Positions 1-11,392 of a stretch of DNA of 64,000 bases are shown here, one piece after another (positions within the stretch are counted from its first letter, which is position 1; every line of letters starts with the position of its first letter). The translations under genes were made by a program, and so were the position numbers. The notes beneath the pieces were generated by a model that searched no databases, was not told the DNA's origin, and saw only the letters and a list, made by a program, of their open reading frames with translations. The stretch comes from Gammaproteobacteria bacterium (lineage in GTDB: Bacteria; Pseudomonadota; Gammaproteobacteria; Steroidobacterales; Woeseiaceae), in the NCBI GenBank assembly GCA_029884455.1, contig JAOUHU010000009.1:17498-81497 (forward strand). Direction: 5' to 3'.

Positions 1-1533
<1,533 letters not shown>

Positions 1534-1693
1534 ATGTTTCAGCCATGGGCGCGTTAAGGTCGGGTATTTCCATTACTCGTCAATTAGCATGGACCTATAG
1601 CTGGTGTACAGTTCTGCATTACATTTCTGCCGGCGTCATGTTGAACTGTTGGCATAGCCGGATCCGGGGAGAGCATTAACGTGGCTGGAACAG
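1534..1693. promoter_or_regulatory. Divergent promoter region between ligA and ligU
   Basis: This 160-bp gap separates the start codons of the minus-strand ligABC genes and the plus-strand ligU-ligI genes, so it must hold both promoters and probably the operator of a pathway regulator. No regulator gene is present in the window. I could not define a convincing -10/-35 pair or a clear LysR-type T-N11-A palindrome. The call rests on gene orientation. Confidence 0.5.
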
Positions 1694-3644
<1,951 letters not shown>

Positions 3645-3645
<1 letters not shown>

Positions 3646-4880
3646 TGAACAGGCATTCCGGAACCGGCCCGCTCGGGCATGTTCGTGTGCTCGATCTCAG
3701 CCGGATCATGGCGGGCCCCTGGGCCAGCCAGATACTCGCCGACCTCGGCGCGGACGTGATCAAGATCGAACGACCGGGTGCCGGCGACGACACGCGCAGC
3801 TGGGGGCCGCCTTTCTTGCAGGACACGGCTGGGAACGAGACCCGGGATTCTGGCTATTACCTGTGTGTCAATCGCGGCAAGCGTTCGGTGACACTTGATA
3901 TATCCAGGCCTGAAGGCCAGGCTGTTGTGCGTCGCCTCGCTCGCGAGTGCGATATCGTGCTGGAGAATTACAAGGTCGGCACACTCGCGCGTTACGGTCT
4001 CGCCTTCGAGGACCTGCAGCGTGAAAATCCGGCGCTGATCTACGCGTCCGTGACCGGCTTTGGACAGGATGGGCCGCGCAAATCGCAGGCCGCTTACGAT
4101 TTCATGATCCAGGCGATGGGCGGCCTGATGAGTATTACGGGCGAGGCCGACGACAAGCCGGGCGGTGGCCCGCAAAAAGTCGGTTTACCAATCGTCGATC
4201 TCATGACCGGCATGTACGCCACGGTTGCGGTGCTGGCGGCACTGGCGCGACGTGCCGAAACCGGCAAAGGTGACTACATCGATCTTGCCATGCTCGACGT
4301 GCAGCTCGGCTTTCTCGCAAACCAGTCCATGAATTTCCTGCTCACCGGGAGGTCACCAAAACGGCATGGCAACAGCCATCCAAATATTCAGCCGCAAAAC
4401 GTTTATGCGTGCCGGGATGGCAAGATCGCCGTCGCGGTGGGCAATGATGATCAGTTCGCAAAGTTCGTCGAGCAGCTGGGGTGCGCTGAAATGGCGGACG
4501 ACGCACGTTTCAAAAGAAATTCGGACCGGGTGCATAATCTTGCGGCCTTGAACGCGATGATTACTGACGCCCTTGCGTGCGATGACATGGCTGCGTGGGT
4601 AGGCCGCATGGAAAACGTCGGCGTACCGTGCAGTCCCATCAACTCGATTCCGGATGTGTTACAGGAGCCGCAGCTTAAACATCGTGGCATGCTGCGCGAG
4701 CTCGATCACCCACTGGCCGGAAAAGTGCCGCAGATCGTGAGCCCGATGCGGTTCCGGAATGCTCCGTTGCAATTTGAGCGGGCGCCGCCGGTCCTGGGTC
4801 AGCACACGGACGAGGTACTGCAACAGCTGGGGCTGGATACCGCAGCGGTCCAGGAATTGCGGGACAAAAATGTCATCTGA
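3645..4880 (+). CDS. CaiB/BaiF (family III) CoA-transferase
   Basis: Family III CoA-transferase of 411 residues, near the usual 400. It shows RVLDLSRIMAGPWASQILAD at the N-terminus, the conserved Asp in LPIVDLMTGMYAT (the position that forms the acyl-Asp intermediate in this family), and a C-terminal RHRGMLRELDHP-type segment. The track ORF starts at 3609; the ATG at 3645 overlaps the ligI stop and gives the family N-terminus. The substrate cannot be read from sequence. Coupling to ligI suggests an aromatic- or dicarboxylate-derived acid, but no such step exists in the described protocatechuate 4,5 route. It overlaps the longer possible dusA start. Confidence 0.88.
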
Positions 4881-4899
4881 GCGAGTTACCCGGCACAGC

Positions 4900-5865
4900 A
4901 TGGACAACAGGATATTGGTTGCCCCGATGATGGATTGGACCGACCGGCATTGCCGTTATTTCATGCGGCTGCTGTCGCCGAGCGCACGTCTATACACAGA
5001 GATGGTAACGGCTGCGGCGATCGTGCACGGCGACCACGAGCATTTGTTGCGTTACAACGCGGCCGAGCACCCCATCGCGCTGCAGCTCGGTGGCAGCGAC
5101 GCCGGCTGGATGGCGACGGCGGCGCTCGCTGCGGCCAACTATGGTTACGACGAGATTAATGTCAATGTGGGTTGCCCGAGCGACCGCGTGCAGAGCGGGC
5201 AATTTGGTGCCTGTCTGATGGCGAGCCCGGATATTGTTGTGCGCTGCTACAAGGCGATGCGCGCAGTCGTCGCTATACCGGTCACGATCAAGACGCGCAT
5301 CGGTATCGACGCGCACGACAGCTACGACTTTCTGCGGCGATTCGTTGATCCGCTGATTGATGCAGGCTGCCGAACTTTTATCGTGCACGCGCGCATTGCA
5401 CTGCTTGATGGCTTGAGCCCCAAGCAGAATCGTAGCGTGCCGCCGCTTGACTACGAACGCGTCTATCGCCTGAAAAGCGACTACCCGGATTTACAGGTCG
5501 TGCTGAATGGTGGCGTGCGAACGCTGGCACAGGTCGATGAGGTGCTGCCTCATGTCGACGGCGTGATGATCGGTAGACAGGCCTACCAGCAGCCATACTT
5601 TCTTGCCGAGTTAGAGCAGCATCTGCATCCGGAGTGGCCGATGCCGGGGCGTCGCGCCGTGGTGGAGCAGATGCTCCCGTATATAAAGAGTGAACTCGCC
5701 GCGGGCGAGCGCCTGTCGCGCATTACGCGCCACATGTCGGGATTGTTTGCCGAACAGCCGGGTGCGCGAGCTTGGCGCCGCACGCTTGCAGAAAATGCGT
5801 ATCGAGAAGGCGCGGGCATTGAAGTTGTTATCGCCGCCCTCGACACAATGTCGATGGCGGCCTAA
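4900..5865 (+). CDS. dusA: tRNA-dihydrouridine(20/20a) synthase DusA
   Basis: FMN-dependent enzyme that reduces U20/U20a in the tRNA D-loop. From the ATG at 4900 the protein has 321 residues. It contains the DusA-specific start VAPMMDWTDRHCRYFMRLLS, the catalytic Cys92 in NVGCPSDRV, the KTRIG phosphate-binding region and GVMIGRQAYQ near the C-terminus. An ATG at 4870 (ten residues longer, overlapping the CoA-transferase) is also possible; neither start has a strong Shine-Dalgarno. The segment usually reading HARKAWL in DusA reads HARIALL here. It is probably not functionally linked to the lig genes. Confidence 0.93.
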   Translation: MDNRILVAPMMDWTDRHCRYFMRLLSPSARLYTEMVTAAAIVHGDHEHLLRYNAAEHPIALQLGGSDAGWMATAALAAANYGYDEINVNVGCPSDRVQSGQFGACLMASPDIVVRCYKAMRAVVAIPVTIKTRIGIDAHDSYDFLRRFVDPLIDAGCRTFIVHARIALLDGLSPKQNRSVPPLDYERVYRLKSDYPDLQVVLNGGVRTLAQVDEVLPHVDGVMIGRQAYQQPYFLAELEQHLHPEWPMPGRRAVVEQMLPYIKSELAAGERLSRITRHMSGLFAEQPGARAWRRTLAENAYREGAGIEVVIAALDTMSMAA

Positions 5866-5922
5866 GGATTCCGCCGTTACAATATCGGGTCCTGCAACAG
5901 CAACCGAGCGATAAATCCCCAG

Positions 5923-6747
5923 ATGAGCGCGAAAACAGCGAACCAAGGAAAGCAGCCATCAATGGCTGACCTGGCCGACATACATGAACTTTATGAGGAG
6001 TCGGTACAGAACGTCGAGCACGAAGTTGCCTTCCTGAAGGCTACGTTTGCCGAACGGACGGGCCGCGTTGCGCATACTCTGCGCGAAGATTTTTGCGGCA
6101 CGGCCAGCCTCGCCTGCGAATGGGTCAAACAGGGGGGCGATTATTCCGCCATCGGGGTCGATATCGACGCGGCCGTGCTGGACTGGGGCAGGCAGCATCG
6201 CGTCAGCCGCCTGGCCCCGGCGGACCAGGCCCGCGTCAGGCTGATTGAATCGGATGTGCAGACCGTCGAAACGCCGCCGGTGGACCTGCTCGTGGCGTTC
6301 AATTTCAGTTACTGGATATTCGATGAGCGGGCGCAAATGCTGAATTACCTGCGCCGTTGCTACCAGGCAATCAAGAGCGATGGCCTGTTGTTCCTGGACC
6401 TGTTTGGTGGTCCCGAATCCATGGAAGAAACCAAGGAAAAGACCAAGCACGACGGTTTCACCTATATCTGGCACCAGGCAAAATTTCACCCGGTAACCAA
6501 TCACCTGCAGTGCTACATACATTTCAAGTTCAAGGACGGTTCCAGGATCAAGCGGGCATTCAGCTATTCCTGGCGGCTTTGGACGGCGCCTGAGATTCGT
6601 GACCTGCTGCTCGATGCCGGCTTCAGCAATGTGACAGTCTACTGGGAGGGCGAGGACGAACACGGCGACGGCAATGGCGAATTCACGCCAAATGCCAAAG
6701 GCGAGGCCGACTTGGCCTGGGTTGCCTATGTGGTCGCTGAAAAATAA
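5923..6747 (+). CDS. Class I SAM-dependent methyltransferase, substrate unknown
   Basis: Protein of 274 residues with a Rossmann methyltransferase core. LREDFCGTASLACEWV holds the motif I region, IGVDIDAAVLDWG the acidic SAM-ribose position, and LLVAFNFSYWIFDE the motif IV region. The second half (FTYIWHQAKFHPVTNHLQCY) resembles uncharacterised methyltransferases of Proteobacteria. A second ATG at 5962 has a better ribosome-binding site (AAGGA ten bases upstream) and would drop 13 Lys/Gln-rich residues; I kept the longer form because homologues tend to have a short basic N-terminus. It is soluble and has no signal peptide. Nothing in the sequence or neighbours fixes the substrate. Confidence 0.8.
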   Translation: MSAKTANQGKQPSMADLADIHELYEESVQNVEHEVAFLKATFAERTGRVAHTLREDFCGTASLACEWVKQGGDYSAIGVDIDAAVLDWGRQHRVSRLAPADQARVRLIESDVQTVETPPVDLLVAFNFSYWIFDERAQMLNYLRRCYQAIKSDGLLFLDLFGGPESMEETKEKTKHDGFTYIWHQAKFHPVTNHLQCYIHFKFKDGSRIKRAFSYSWRLWTAPEIRDLLLDAGFSNVTVYWEGEDEHGDGNGEFTPNAKGEADLAWVAYVVAEK

Positions 6748-6777
6748 CCTTGTATTTTAAACAGTTACATACGCGGA

Positions 6778-7674
6778 ATGGCTAAGGACCTGGAAGTTGC
6801 GATCTTGTTTGCTGACGTCGTTGGCAGTACCCAGCTATATGACAAGTTCGGTGACACCAAGGCCAGCGAAACCGTTGCCAAGTGCGTCGAAGTAATGAAG
6901 GACGCGACCCACCAGTTTAACGGCACGGTGATCAAGACCATTGGCGACGAGATCATGGCGACGTTTCCATCCGTGGACGAGGCCATGGCTGCTGCAATCC
7001 TGATGCAGGCGCGCATATCAGCTGAAAACAAGCAGGAAGGTCGAATCCCGGTATCCATTCGCATTGGTTGTCACTTCGGACCGGTCGTGCAGGAACAGAA
7101 CGATATCTTCGGCGCGGCGGTGCACACCGCCAATCGCATGACTTCGCAAGCCAAGGCCAGGCAGATCGTCATCTCCGGCGATACGGTCAAGAAAATGACG
7201 GACAAGTACCGTGAGCAGACGCGACAGATTGATGTGGCGACGGTGCGCGGCAAACTTGATGAGGTAGCGCTGTACGAGTTGTTGTGGAATCCCGATGAGG
7301 CAACCAGCATGCTGCCGACCATCGAATGGGAGGGGCAGGAGCGTAAGGACGCCAAGGTTGAGCTCTCGTTTCGAGAGCAGAAAGTCGTGGTCAGCGACAA
7401 GTGCAAAAGTGTCACCCTCGGTCGTGCCGATGACAATGATCTCGTGATCAAAGGTAACCTGATTTCGCGAATCCACGCGAAGGTCGAGATGCGGCGCGGC
7501 AAGATCATGATCATTGATCAAAGTACCAATGGCACGTTTCTGCAGAACGTGCAGGGCGTCGAGAGCTTCGTGCGCCGCGACAGCATTGAATTGCAGGGGG
7601 AAGGTACCATCGGTCTTGGCAAGGCCGAAGAGCCTGGCGCATCGCTCGCTATCCACTACCGGACGCTGGCCTAG
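6778..7674 (+). CDS. Class III adenylate/guanylate cyclase domain fused to an FHA domain
   Basis: A 298-residue soluble protein. Residues about 5-170 form a class III cyclase homology domain: metal-binding Asp13 (FADVVGS) and Asp57 (IGDEIM), adenine-selecting Lys53 (VIKTIGDE) and purine-contacting Asp109 (DIFGAAV). The transition-state Arg120 is kept, but the Asn four residues before it is His116 (VHTANR instead of VNxAxR). Residues about 200-285 form an FHA phosphothreonine-binding domain (VTLGRADDNDLVI, SRIHAKV, STNGTFL). Lys53 favours ATP over GTP. It may make cAMP in response to a phosphoprotein partner, or be a weakened cyclase. It converges with pckG. Confidence 0.85.
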   Translation: MAKDLEVAILFADVVGSTQLYDKFGDTKASETVAKCVEVMKDATHQFNGTVIKTIGDEIMATFPSVDEAMAAAILMQARISAENKQEGRIPVSIRIGCHFGPVVQEQNDIFGAAVHTANRMTSQAKARQIVISGDTVKKMTDKYREQTRQIDVATVRGKLDEVALYELLWNPDEATSMLPTIEWEGQERKDAKVELSFREQKVVVSDKCKSVTLGRADDNDLVIKGNLISRIHAKVEMRRGKIMIIDQSTNGTFLQNVQGVESFVRRDSIELQGEGTIGLGKAEEPGASLAIHYRTLA

Positions 7675-7723
7675 GAAAAGAAAAAGGGGTCAGAGCCCTT
7701 TCTTGAGAAAGGGCTCTGACCCC
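7675..7723 (-). terminator. Intrinsic terminator of pckG, formed by a repeat element
   Basis: Read on the minus strand, a 17-bp perfect stem with a 4-nt loop is followed directly by TTTTTCTTTTCC, a textbook Rho-independent terminator starting 8 bases past the pckG stop. On the plus strand the stem is followed only by GTTTGCTC, so it is a poorer terminator for the cyclase gene. The stem is itself a copy of a repeat found again near 36.2 kb. Confidence 0.75.
7686..7723. repeat. Inverted-repeat element, copy 1 (GGGGTCAGAGCCCTTTC arms)
   Basis: Arms GGGGTCAGAGCCCTTTC (7686-7702) and its exact complement (7707-7723) flank the loop TTGA. The same core recurs at 36156-36224 with 18-bp arms and a different, longer centre. 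Identical arms with different loops fit a dispersed palindromic (REP/MITE-like) element. Similar GGGGTCAGA palindromes occur in other gammaproteobacterial genomes from memory, unverified here. Confidence 0.8.
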
Positions 7724-7730
7724 GTTTGCT

Positions 7731-9473
7731 CTATCCCAATTCCTTGGCGATGCGTTTTTGCTCGGCGCGAAGCTCATCGGGCAAGCGCTCGCCGTAACTC
7801 TCGAGGTACACGCCGATAGCGTCGATTTCAGCGCGCCACTCATCCTCGTCAATCGAAGTCAACGCCGACATGTCATCGTCGCTGACCGCCAGCCCGGTCA
7901 TGTCGATGTCACCGCTCGCCGGCAGGTAACCGATGGCGGTTTCGACCGCCGCGACACGCTCCTCGCAGCGCTCGATGATCCAGCGCAGCACGCGCAGGTT
8001 ATCGCCGAAACCGGGCCACAGGAATTTGCCATCCTGGCCCTGACGGAACCAGTTGACATGGAATATTTTCGGCAATCGAGGGGAACGGTCGGCAAACGAC
8101 AACCAGTGTGCCCAGTAATCGGCGAAGTTATAGCCGCAGAAGGGCTTCATCGCCATCGGGTCACGACGCACCACGCCAACCTTGCCGACATTGGCTGCGG
8201 TTGTCTCTGACGCGACCCCGGCACCGACCAGCACACCGTGCCGCCAGTTCTTCGCCTGGTACACCAGCGGTGCTACGGACTTGCGGCGGCCGCCAAAAAC
8301 GATGGCGGAAATTGGCACGCCTTGCGGCGCTTCGGCGAGCCTGGAATAGGCCGGATTGTTCTGCGCGGCAACCGTGAAACGCGAATTCGCGTGCGCTGCC
8401 TTGCCGTTCGCCGGATCGTACGGCCGCCCCTGCCAGTCAATTGCCGGTGCGCCCTCGTTCTTCCCTTCCCACCACGGCTCGTTATTCGCGGTACGCGCCA
8501 CGTTGGTAAAAATGGTGTCATGCCGGATCATGGCGTAGGCGTTCCTGTTGGTCTCTTCGTTGGTACCCGGTACCACGCCAAAGTAACCGGACTCCGGATT
8601 GATGGCGCGCAAGGTGCCCCCGTCATCGAGATGTAGCCAGGCGATGTCGTCGCCAAGCGTCCAGACTTTCCAGCCGGGCTGCGACTCGGGCGGGATCAGC
8701 ATGGCAAGATTGGTCTTGCCACAGGCCGACGGGAAAGCACACGCAATGTAGTGTGTTTCCCCATGCGGATTTTCAATGCCAACGATCAGCATGTGCTCGG
8801 CGAGCCAGCCTTCCTTCCTGGCCTGGTAGCTGGCGATGCGCAGTGCATGGCATTTCTTGCCCAGCAGGGCATTGCCGCCGTAGCCCGAGCCGATGCTTTT
8901 GATGGACAGCTCTTCAGGGTAGTGCATGATGAAACGCCGTTCCGGATCCAGGTCGCCGGTAGAATGCAGGCCTTTCACGAAGCTGCCGTCGCGTTCGATG
9001 CGTGCCAGCGCTGCCGAGCCCATGCGTGTCATGAGCTTCATATTCACTGCTACATACGCGCTGTCGGTGATTTCCACGCCGCAGCGGGAATACGGCGAGT
9101 CGATCGGCCCCATGCAATACGGGATAACATACAGGGTGCGCCCGCGCATCGCGCCCGCAAACAGCGCATCCATTTTCGCGTGGCCATCGGCCGGGCTCAT
9201 CCAGTGATTGTTGGGTCCGGCATCGATCTGCCGCTCGGTACAGACGTAGGTCAGGTGCTCGACGCGCGCAACGTCACTCGGATCGGACAGATGCAGGTAG
9301 CAATTTGGATAGCTGTCCTGGTTCAGCGCCGCCAATGTGCCATCGTCCGTCATTTGACGGATCAGGTCTGCAAATTCTTCGTCGTCTCCCGTACACCAGT
9401 GTATGGCTTCAGGCTGAGTAAGCCGTGCGACCTCATCAACCCACTTTCGCAGGGGTGAGTGGTTAGCTGTCAT
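7731..9473 (-). CDS. pckG: Phosphoenolpyruvate carboxykinase (GTP)
   Basis: GTP-dependent PEPCK of 580 residues that converts oxaloacetate to PEP and CO2 for gluconeogenesis. The P-loop with its active-site Cys is FPSACGKTN, and the guanine-type family is clear from CMGPIDSPYSRCGVEITDSAY, FGGRRKSVAPLVYQ and FHVNWFRQGQDGKFLWPGFG. The ATP-type enzyme found in E. coli is unrelated. It is monocistronic on the minus strand, ends at the repeat-derived terminator, and its start faces the DUF11 operon across a 357-bp gap. The protocatechuate 4,5 route ends in pyruvate and oxaloacetate, so this enzyme would feed gluconeogenesis from it (inference). Confidence 0.96.
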   Translation of the reverse strand: MTANHSPLRKWVDEVARLTQPEAIHWCTGDDEEFADLIRQMTDDGTLAALNQDSYPNCYLHLSDPSDVARVEHLTYVCTERQIDAGPNNHWMSPADGHAKMDALFAGAMRGRTLYVIPYCMGPIDSPYSRCGVEITDSAYVAVNMKLMTRMGSAALARIERDGSFVKGLHSTGDLDPERRFIMHYPEELSIKSIGSGYGGNALLGKKCHALRIASYQARKEGWLAEHMLIVGIENPHGETHYIACAFPSACGKTNLAMLIPPESQPGWKVWTLGDDIAWLHLDDGGTLRAINPESGYFGVVPGTNEETNRNAYAMIRHDTIFTNVARTANNEPWWEGKNEGAPAIDWQGRPYDPANGKAAHANSRFTVAAQNNPAYSRLAEAPQGVPISAIVFGGRRKSVAPLVYQAKNWRHGVLVGAGVASETTAANVGKVGVVRRDPMAMKPFCGYNFADYWAHWLSFADRSPRLPKIFHVNWFRQGQDGKFLWPGFGDNLRVLRWIIERCEERVAAVETAIGYLPASGDIDMTGLAVSDDDMSALTSIDEDEWRAEIDAIGVYLESYGERLPDELRAEQKRIAKELG

Positions 9474-9686
9474 TTAACTTATGCTCGACTGGACGCAGCC
9501 TCGCGGCGGTGCCCGATTGAGAAGGTGCGTAATTATACGCGCCGTGACCTTGCTGGATGCAAGCCGCAAAATTTCGAAGCAGCACAATCGCGATATGCCG
9601 CAAACCAGCGCTTTTGAATTGACATATTCGTGCTGCTACGACGGCAAAAAAAGTGCTGCAGGCCTCGCCGGCAAAGGCCTGGCAAC

Positions 9687-9702
9687 TGTGAGCGACTTCA
9701 CG
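9687..9702. promoter_or_regulatory. CRP-like palindrome, site 1
   Basis: TGTGA GCGACT TCACG matches the CRP/Vfr-type half-site arrangement TGTGA-N6-TCACA at nine of ten positions. Its centre is 23 bp upstream of site 2. The sequence could alternatively be an RNA hairpin in the leader. Confidence 0.4.
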
Positions 9703-9709
9703 AGCAATC

Positions 9710-9725
9710 TGTGAGGCCGTTCACA
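9710..9725. promoter_or_regulatory. CRP-like palindrome, site 2 (perfect consensus)
   Basis: TGTGA GGCCGT TCACA is a perfect TGTGA-N6-TCACA palindrome, 105 bp upstream of the TTG start of the first DUF11 gene. No clear -10 is visible at class I or class II CRP distances. Binding by a CRP/FNR-family regulator is therefore proposed, not shown. Confidence 0.5.
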
Positions 9726-9830
9726 AACCGGCGACAAATAGGGGTTTCTCCGTGCGTTGCTTCATCAATTCGCCGACAGTTCCAAGGGCCGCGCATTGAA
9801 GCGTCGGCGCTCCTGCGAGAGGAACAAATC

Positions 9831-10844
9831 TTGAAGACAGTAAACCAGCGACTCGCTGCAATGTCCGCACAGCTGCAAGCAACATTATGCGCTTGCGTGT
9901 TTATCATCTTGTGCACGACAGCCGGCGCCGTAGGTACACCGGTTGGCACGGTGATTCAGAACACAGCGACTGTTACATTTGATCTTGCCGGCACTCCGGT
10001 CACGCTGCAGTCGAACGTCGCCACGATTACCGTGGTCGAGCGCATCGACGTCATCGTGACGCGGCAAAGTCCGCAAATCCTGGTCGCGCCGGGTGATACC
10101 GGTCGCGCGATCCTGTTTACCGTGAGCAATACGGGCAATGGCAGTGAGGCTTTTGCACTGGCAATTGACAGCCTGATTGGCGGCGACGATTTCGATCCGG
10201 TCCCGGCTGTGCCGGCAATCTATTTCGACACCGACGCTAGCGGCGATTTCAATATTGGCGACGTGGCCTACAACCCGGGCGTAAATGATCCGGTGCTGGC
10301 GGCCGATGCATCCCAGAATTTCTTCATCGTCAATGACATTCCGGCGCTGGTCGTGAATAGCCAGATTGGCTTCAGCCAACTTACGGCGACTGCGCTGACC
10401 GGTTCGGGTGCACCCGGCACCGAATATCCTGGCCAGGGTGACGGCGGCGTTGATGCCGTCATAGGTACGACCGGCGGCGAGGACGCTGATATCGGAGAGT
10501 ACCTGGTCTCGGATGTGGTCCTGAACGTCGTGAAATCGCAGCTCGTCAGTGACCCGTTTGGCGGTACACAGCCGGTTCCCGGCGCAACGATTACCTACAC
10601 GGTTACGGTCGAGGTCACGTCGAGCGGCACAGCTACCGCGAGTGTCTTCAGTGACCTGATCCCGACCTACACAAGCTTCGTGCCGGCCAGCATCGCGCTG
10701 AACGCGTTGGCGCTGACAGATGCCATCGACGCTGATGCAGGTGAGTACGACACGGCAGGTGCGCCACGCGTGGTGGTGCGCCTGGGCGACCTGACACAGG
10801 CGGACGGCGTCCAGACCGTCGTCTTCCAGGTGACCATTGATTAG
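9831..10844 (+). CDS. Exported DUF11-type repeat protein, operon gene 1
   Basis: The track ORF begins at 9630, but the supported start is TTG at 9831, six bases after GAGAGGAAC. It leads directly into a signal peptide (basic N-terminus, ATLCACVFIILCTTAGAVG). The mature 300-residue protein is rich in Thr, Val, Asp and Gly. It opens with GTVIQNTATVTF, a motif shared with genes 3 and 4, and ends in a DUF11-like Ig-fold domain (SDPFGGTQPVPGATITYTVT) resembling the end of gene 3. No enzyme motif, lipobox or sorting signal is visible. It is probably a periplasmic or surface structural protein; function unknown. Confidence 0.75.
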   Translation: MKTVNQRLAAMSAQLQATLCACVFIILCTTAGAVGTPVGTVIQNTATVTFDLAGTPVTLQSNVATITVVERIDVIVTRQSPQILVAPGDTGRAILFTVSNTGNGSEAFALAIDSLIGGDDFDPVPAVPAIYFDTDASGDFNIGDVAYNPGVNDPVLAADASQNFFIVNDIPALVVNSQIGFSQLTATALTGSGAPGTEYPGQGDGGVDAVIGTTGGEDADIGEYLVSDVVLNVVKSQLVSDPFGGTQPVPGATITYTVTVEVTSSGTATASVFSDLIPTYTSFVPASIALNALALTDAIDADAGEYDTAGAPRVVVRLGDLTQADGVQTVVFQVTID

Positions 10845-10884
10845 GGTAATTCCTGATGTAACGAGCGATGAAAAGGGGAACGCA

Positions 10885-11367
10885 ATGAAATACCTGATGA
10901 GCGCAACTTTAACCCTGCTACTGCTGAGTCTGCCTGTGGCAGCCCAGGAGCAGGGATCTTTGAACGTCATGACGACGGTGCAGAAAGAAGAAGTTTTCGT
11001 CAATGACGCGGGCGAGAGCGAAACACGACTGGTACCGGCCAACACCGTGGTGCCGGGCGAAGCCGTTATCTACACGATCACATTTCAGAATGTGGGCGAC
11101 GAACCGGCCGGCAATGTCGTCATCACCAACCCGATTGCAGAGACACTGAGCTATGTAGACGGTTCTGCATTCGGCCCGGGCATGCAATTGCAGTTTTCGG
11201 TTGATGGCGGGCAAAACTTTGCTGCCGCAAACGCCTTGACTGTCGAGGAAGACGGGACCGCGCGACCGGCCGGTCCTGCTGACTTCACTCACATTCGCTG
11301 GGTGATGCAAAACGAACTGGCAGTGAACGCAATGGCAACAGCGCGTTTCACCGCTGTATTGAAATAG
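10885..11367 (+). CDS. Exported single-DUF11-domain protein, operon gene 2
   Basis: Protein of 160 residues. The ATG at 10885 follows AAGGGGA and starts a clear signal peptide (MKYLMSATLTLLLLSLPVAA, cleavage after the Ala). It is 16 codons inside the track ORF. The rest is one DUF11-type domain (TVVPGEAVIYTITFQNVGDE, then NVVITNPIAETLSYVDGSA), the Ig-like unit with an xxPGxxxxYTI start that recurs in bacterial surface proteins. It lacks the NQAxVxY motif found in genes 1, 3 and 4. It lies 40 bp after gene 1 and 25 bp before gene 3. Function unknown; an accessory subunit of the same structure is likely. Confidence 0.75.
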   Translation: MKYLMSATLTLLLLSLPVAAQEQGSLNVMTTVQKEEVFVNDAGESETRLVPANTVVPGEAVIYTITFQNVGDEPAGNVVITNPIAETLSYVDGSAFGPGMQLQFSVDGGQNFAAANALTVEEDGTARPAGPADFTHIRWVMQNELAVNAMATARFTAVLK

Positions 11368-11392
11368 TTTTAACCACAAAGGGAGTACCGTG

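Larger units (their letters stand above)
9474..9830. promoter_or_regulatory. Long divergent intergenic region, pckG / DUF11 operon
   Basis: This 357-bp gap is the only stretch over 300 bp without a gene. It contains an imperfect hairpin around CAGGCCT-N9-AGGCCTG (9659-9681), then two TGTGA-N6-TCAC palindromes (9687-9725). The segment ACGGC (9641-9645) can pair with GCCGT (9716-9720) to enclose all of these. A TTGACA hexamer lies at 9619-9624, but no matching -10 follows at 16-18 bp. The 77-codon ORF at 9481 looks spurious. Confidence 0.5.

Noticed and set aside
9481-9714. 77-codon plus-strand ORF in the pckG/DUF11 gap
   Set aside because: No ribosome-binding site, no recognisable family, and it runs through the hairpins and the CRP-like sites. 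Treated as non-coding.
9641-9725. Possible cyclic-di-GMP riboswitch upstream of the DUF11 operon
   Set aside because: GGCAAA and GGCAAAGGCC stretches recall the GEMM motif, but the second hairpin and the tetraloop-receptor core do not match. A covariance search would decide.
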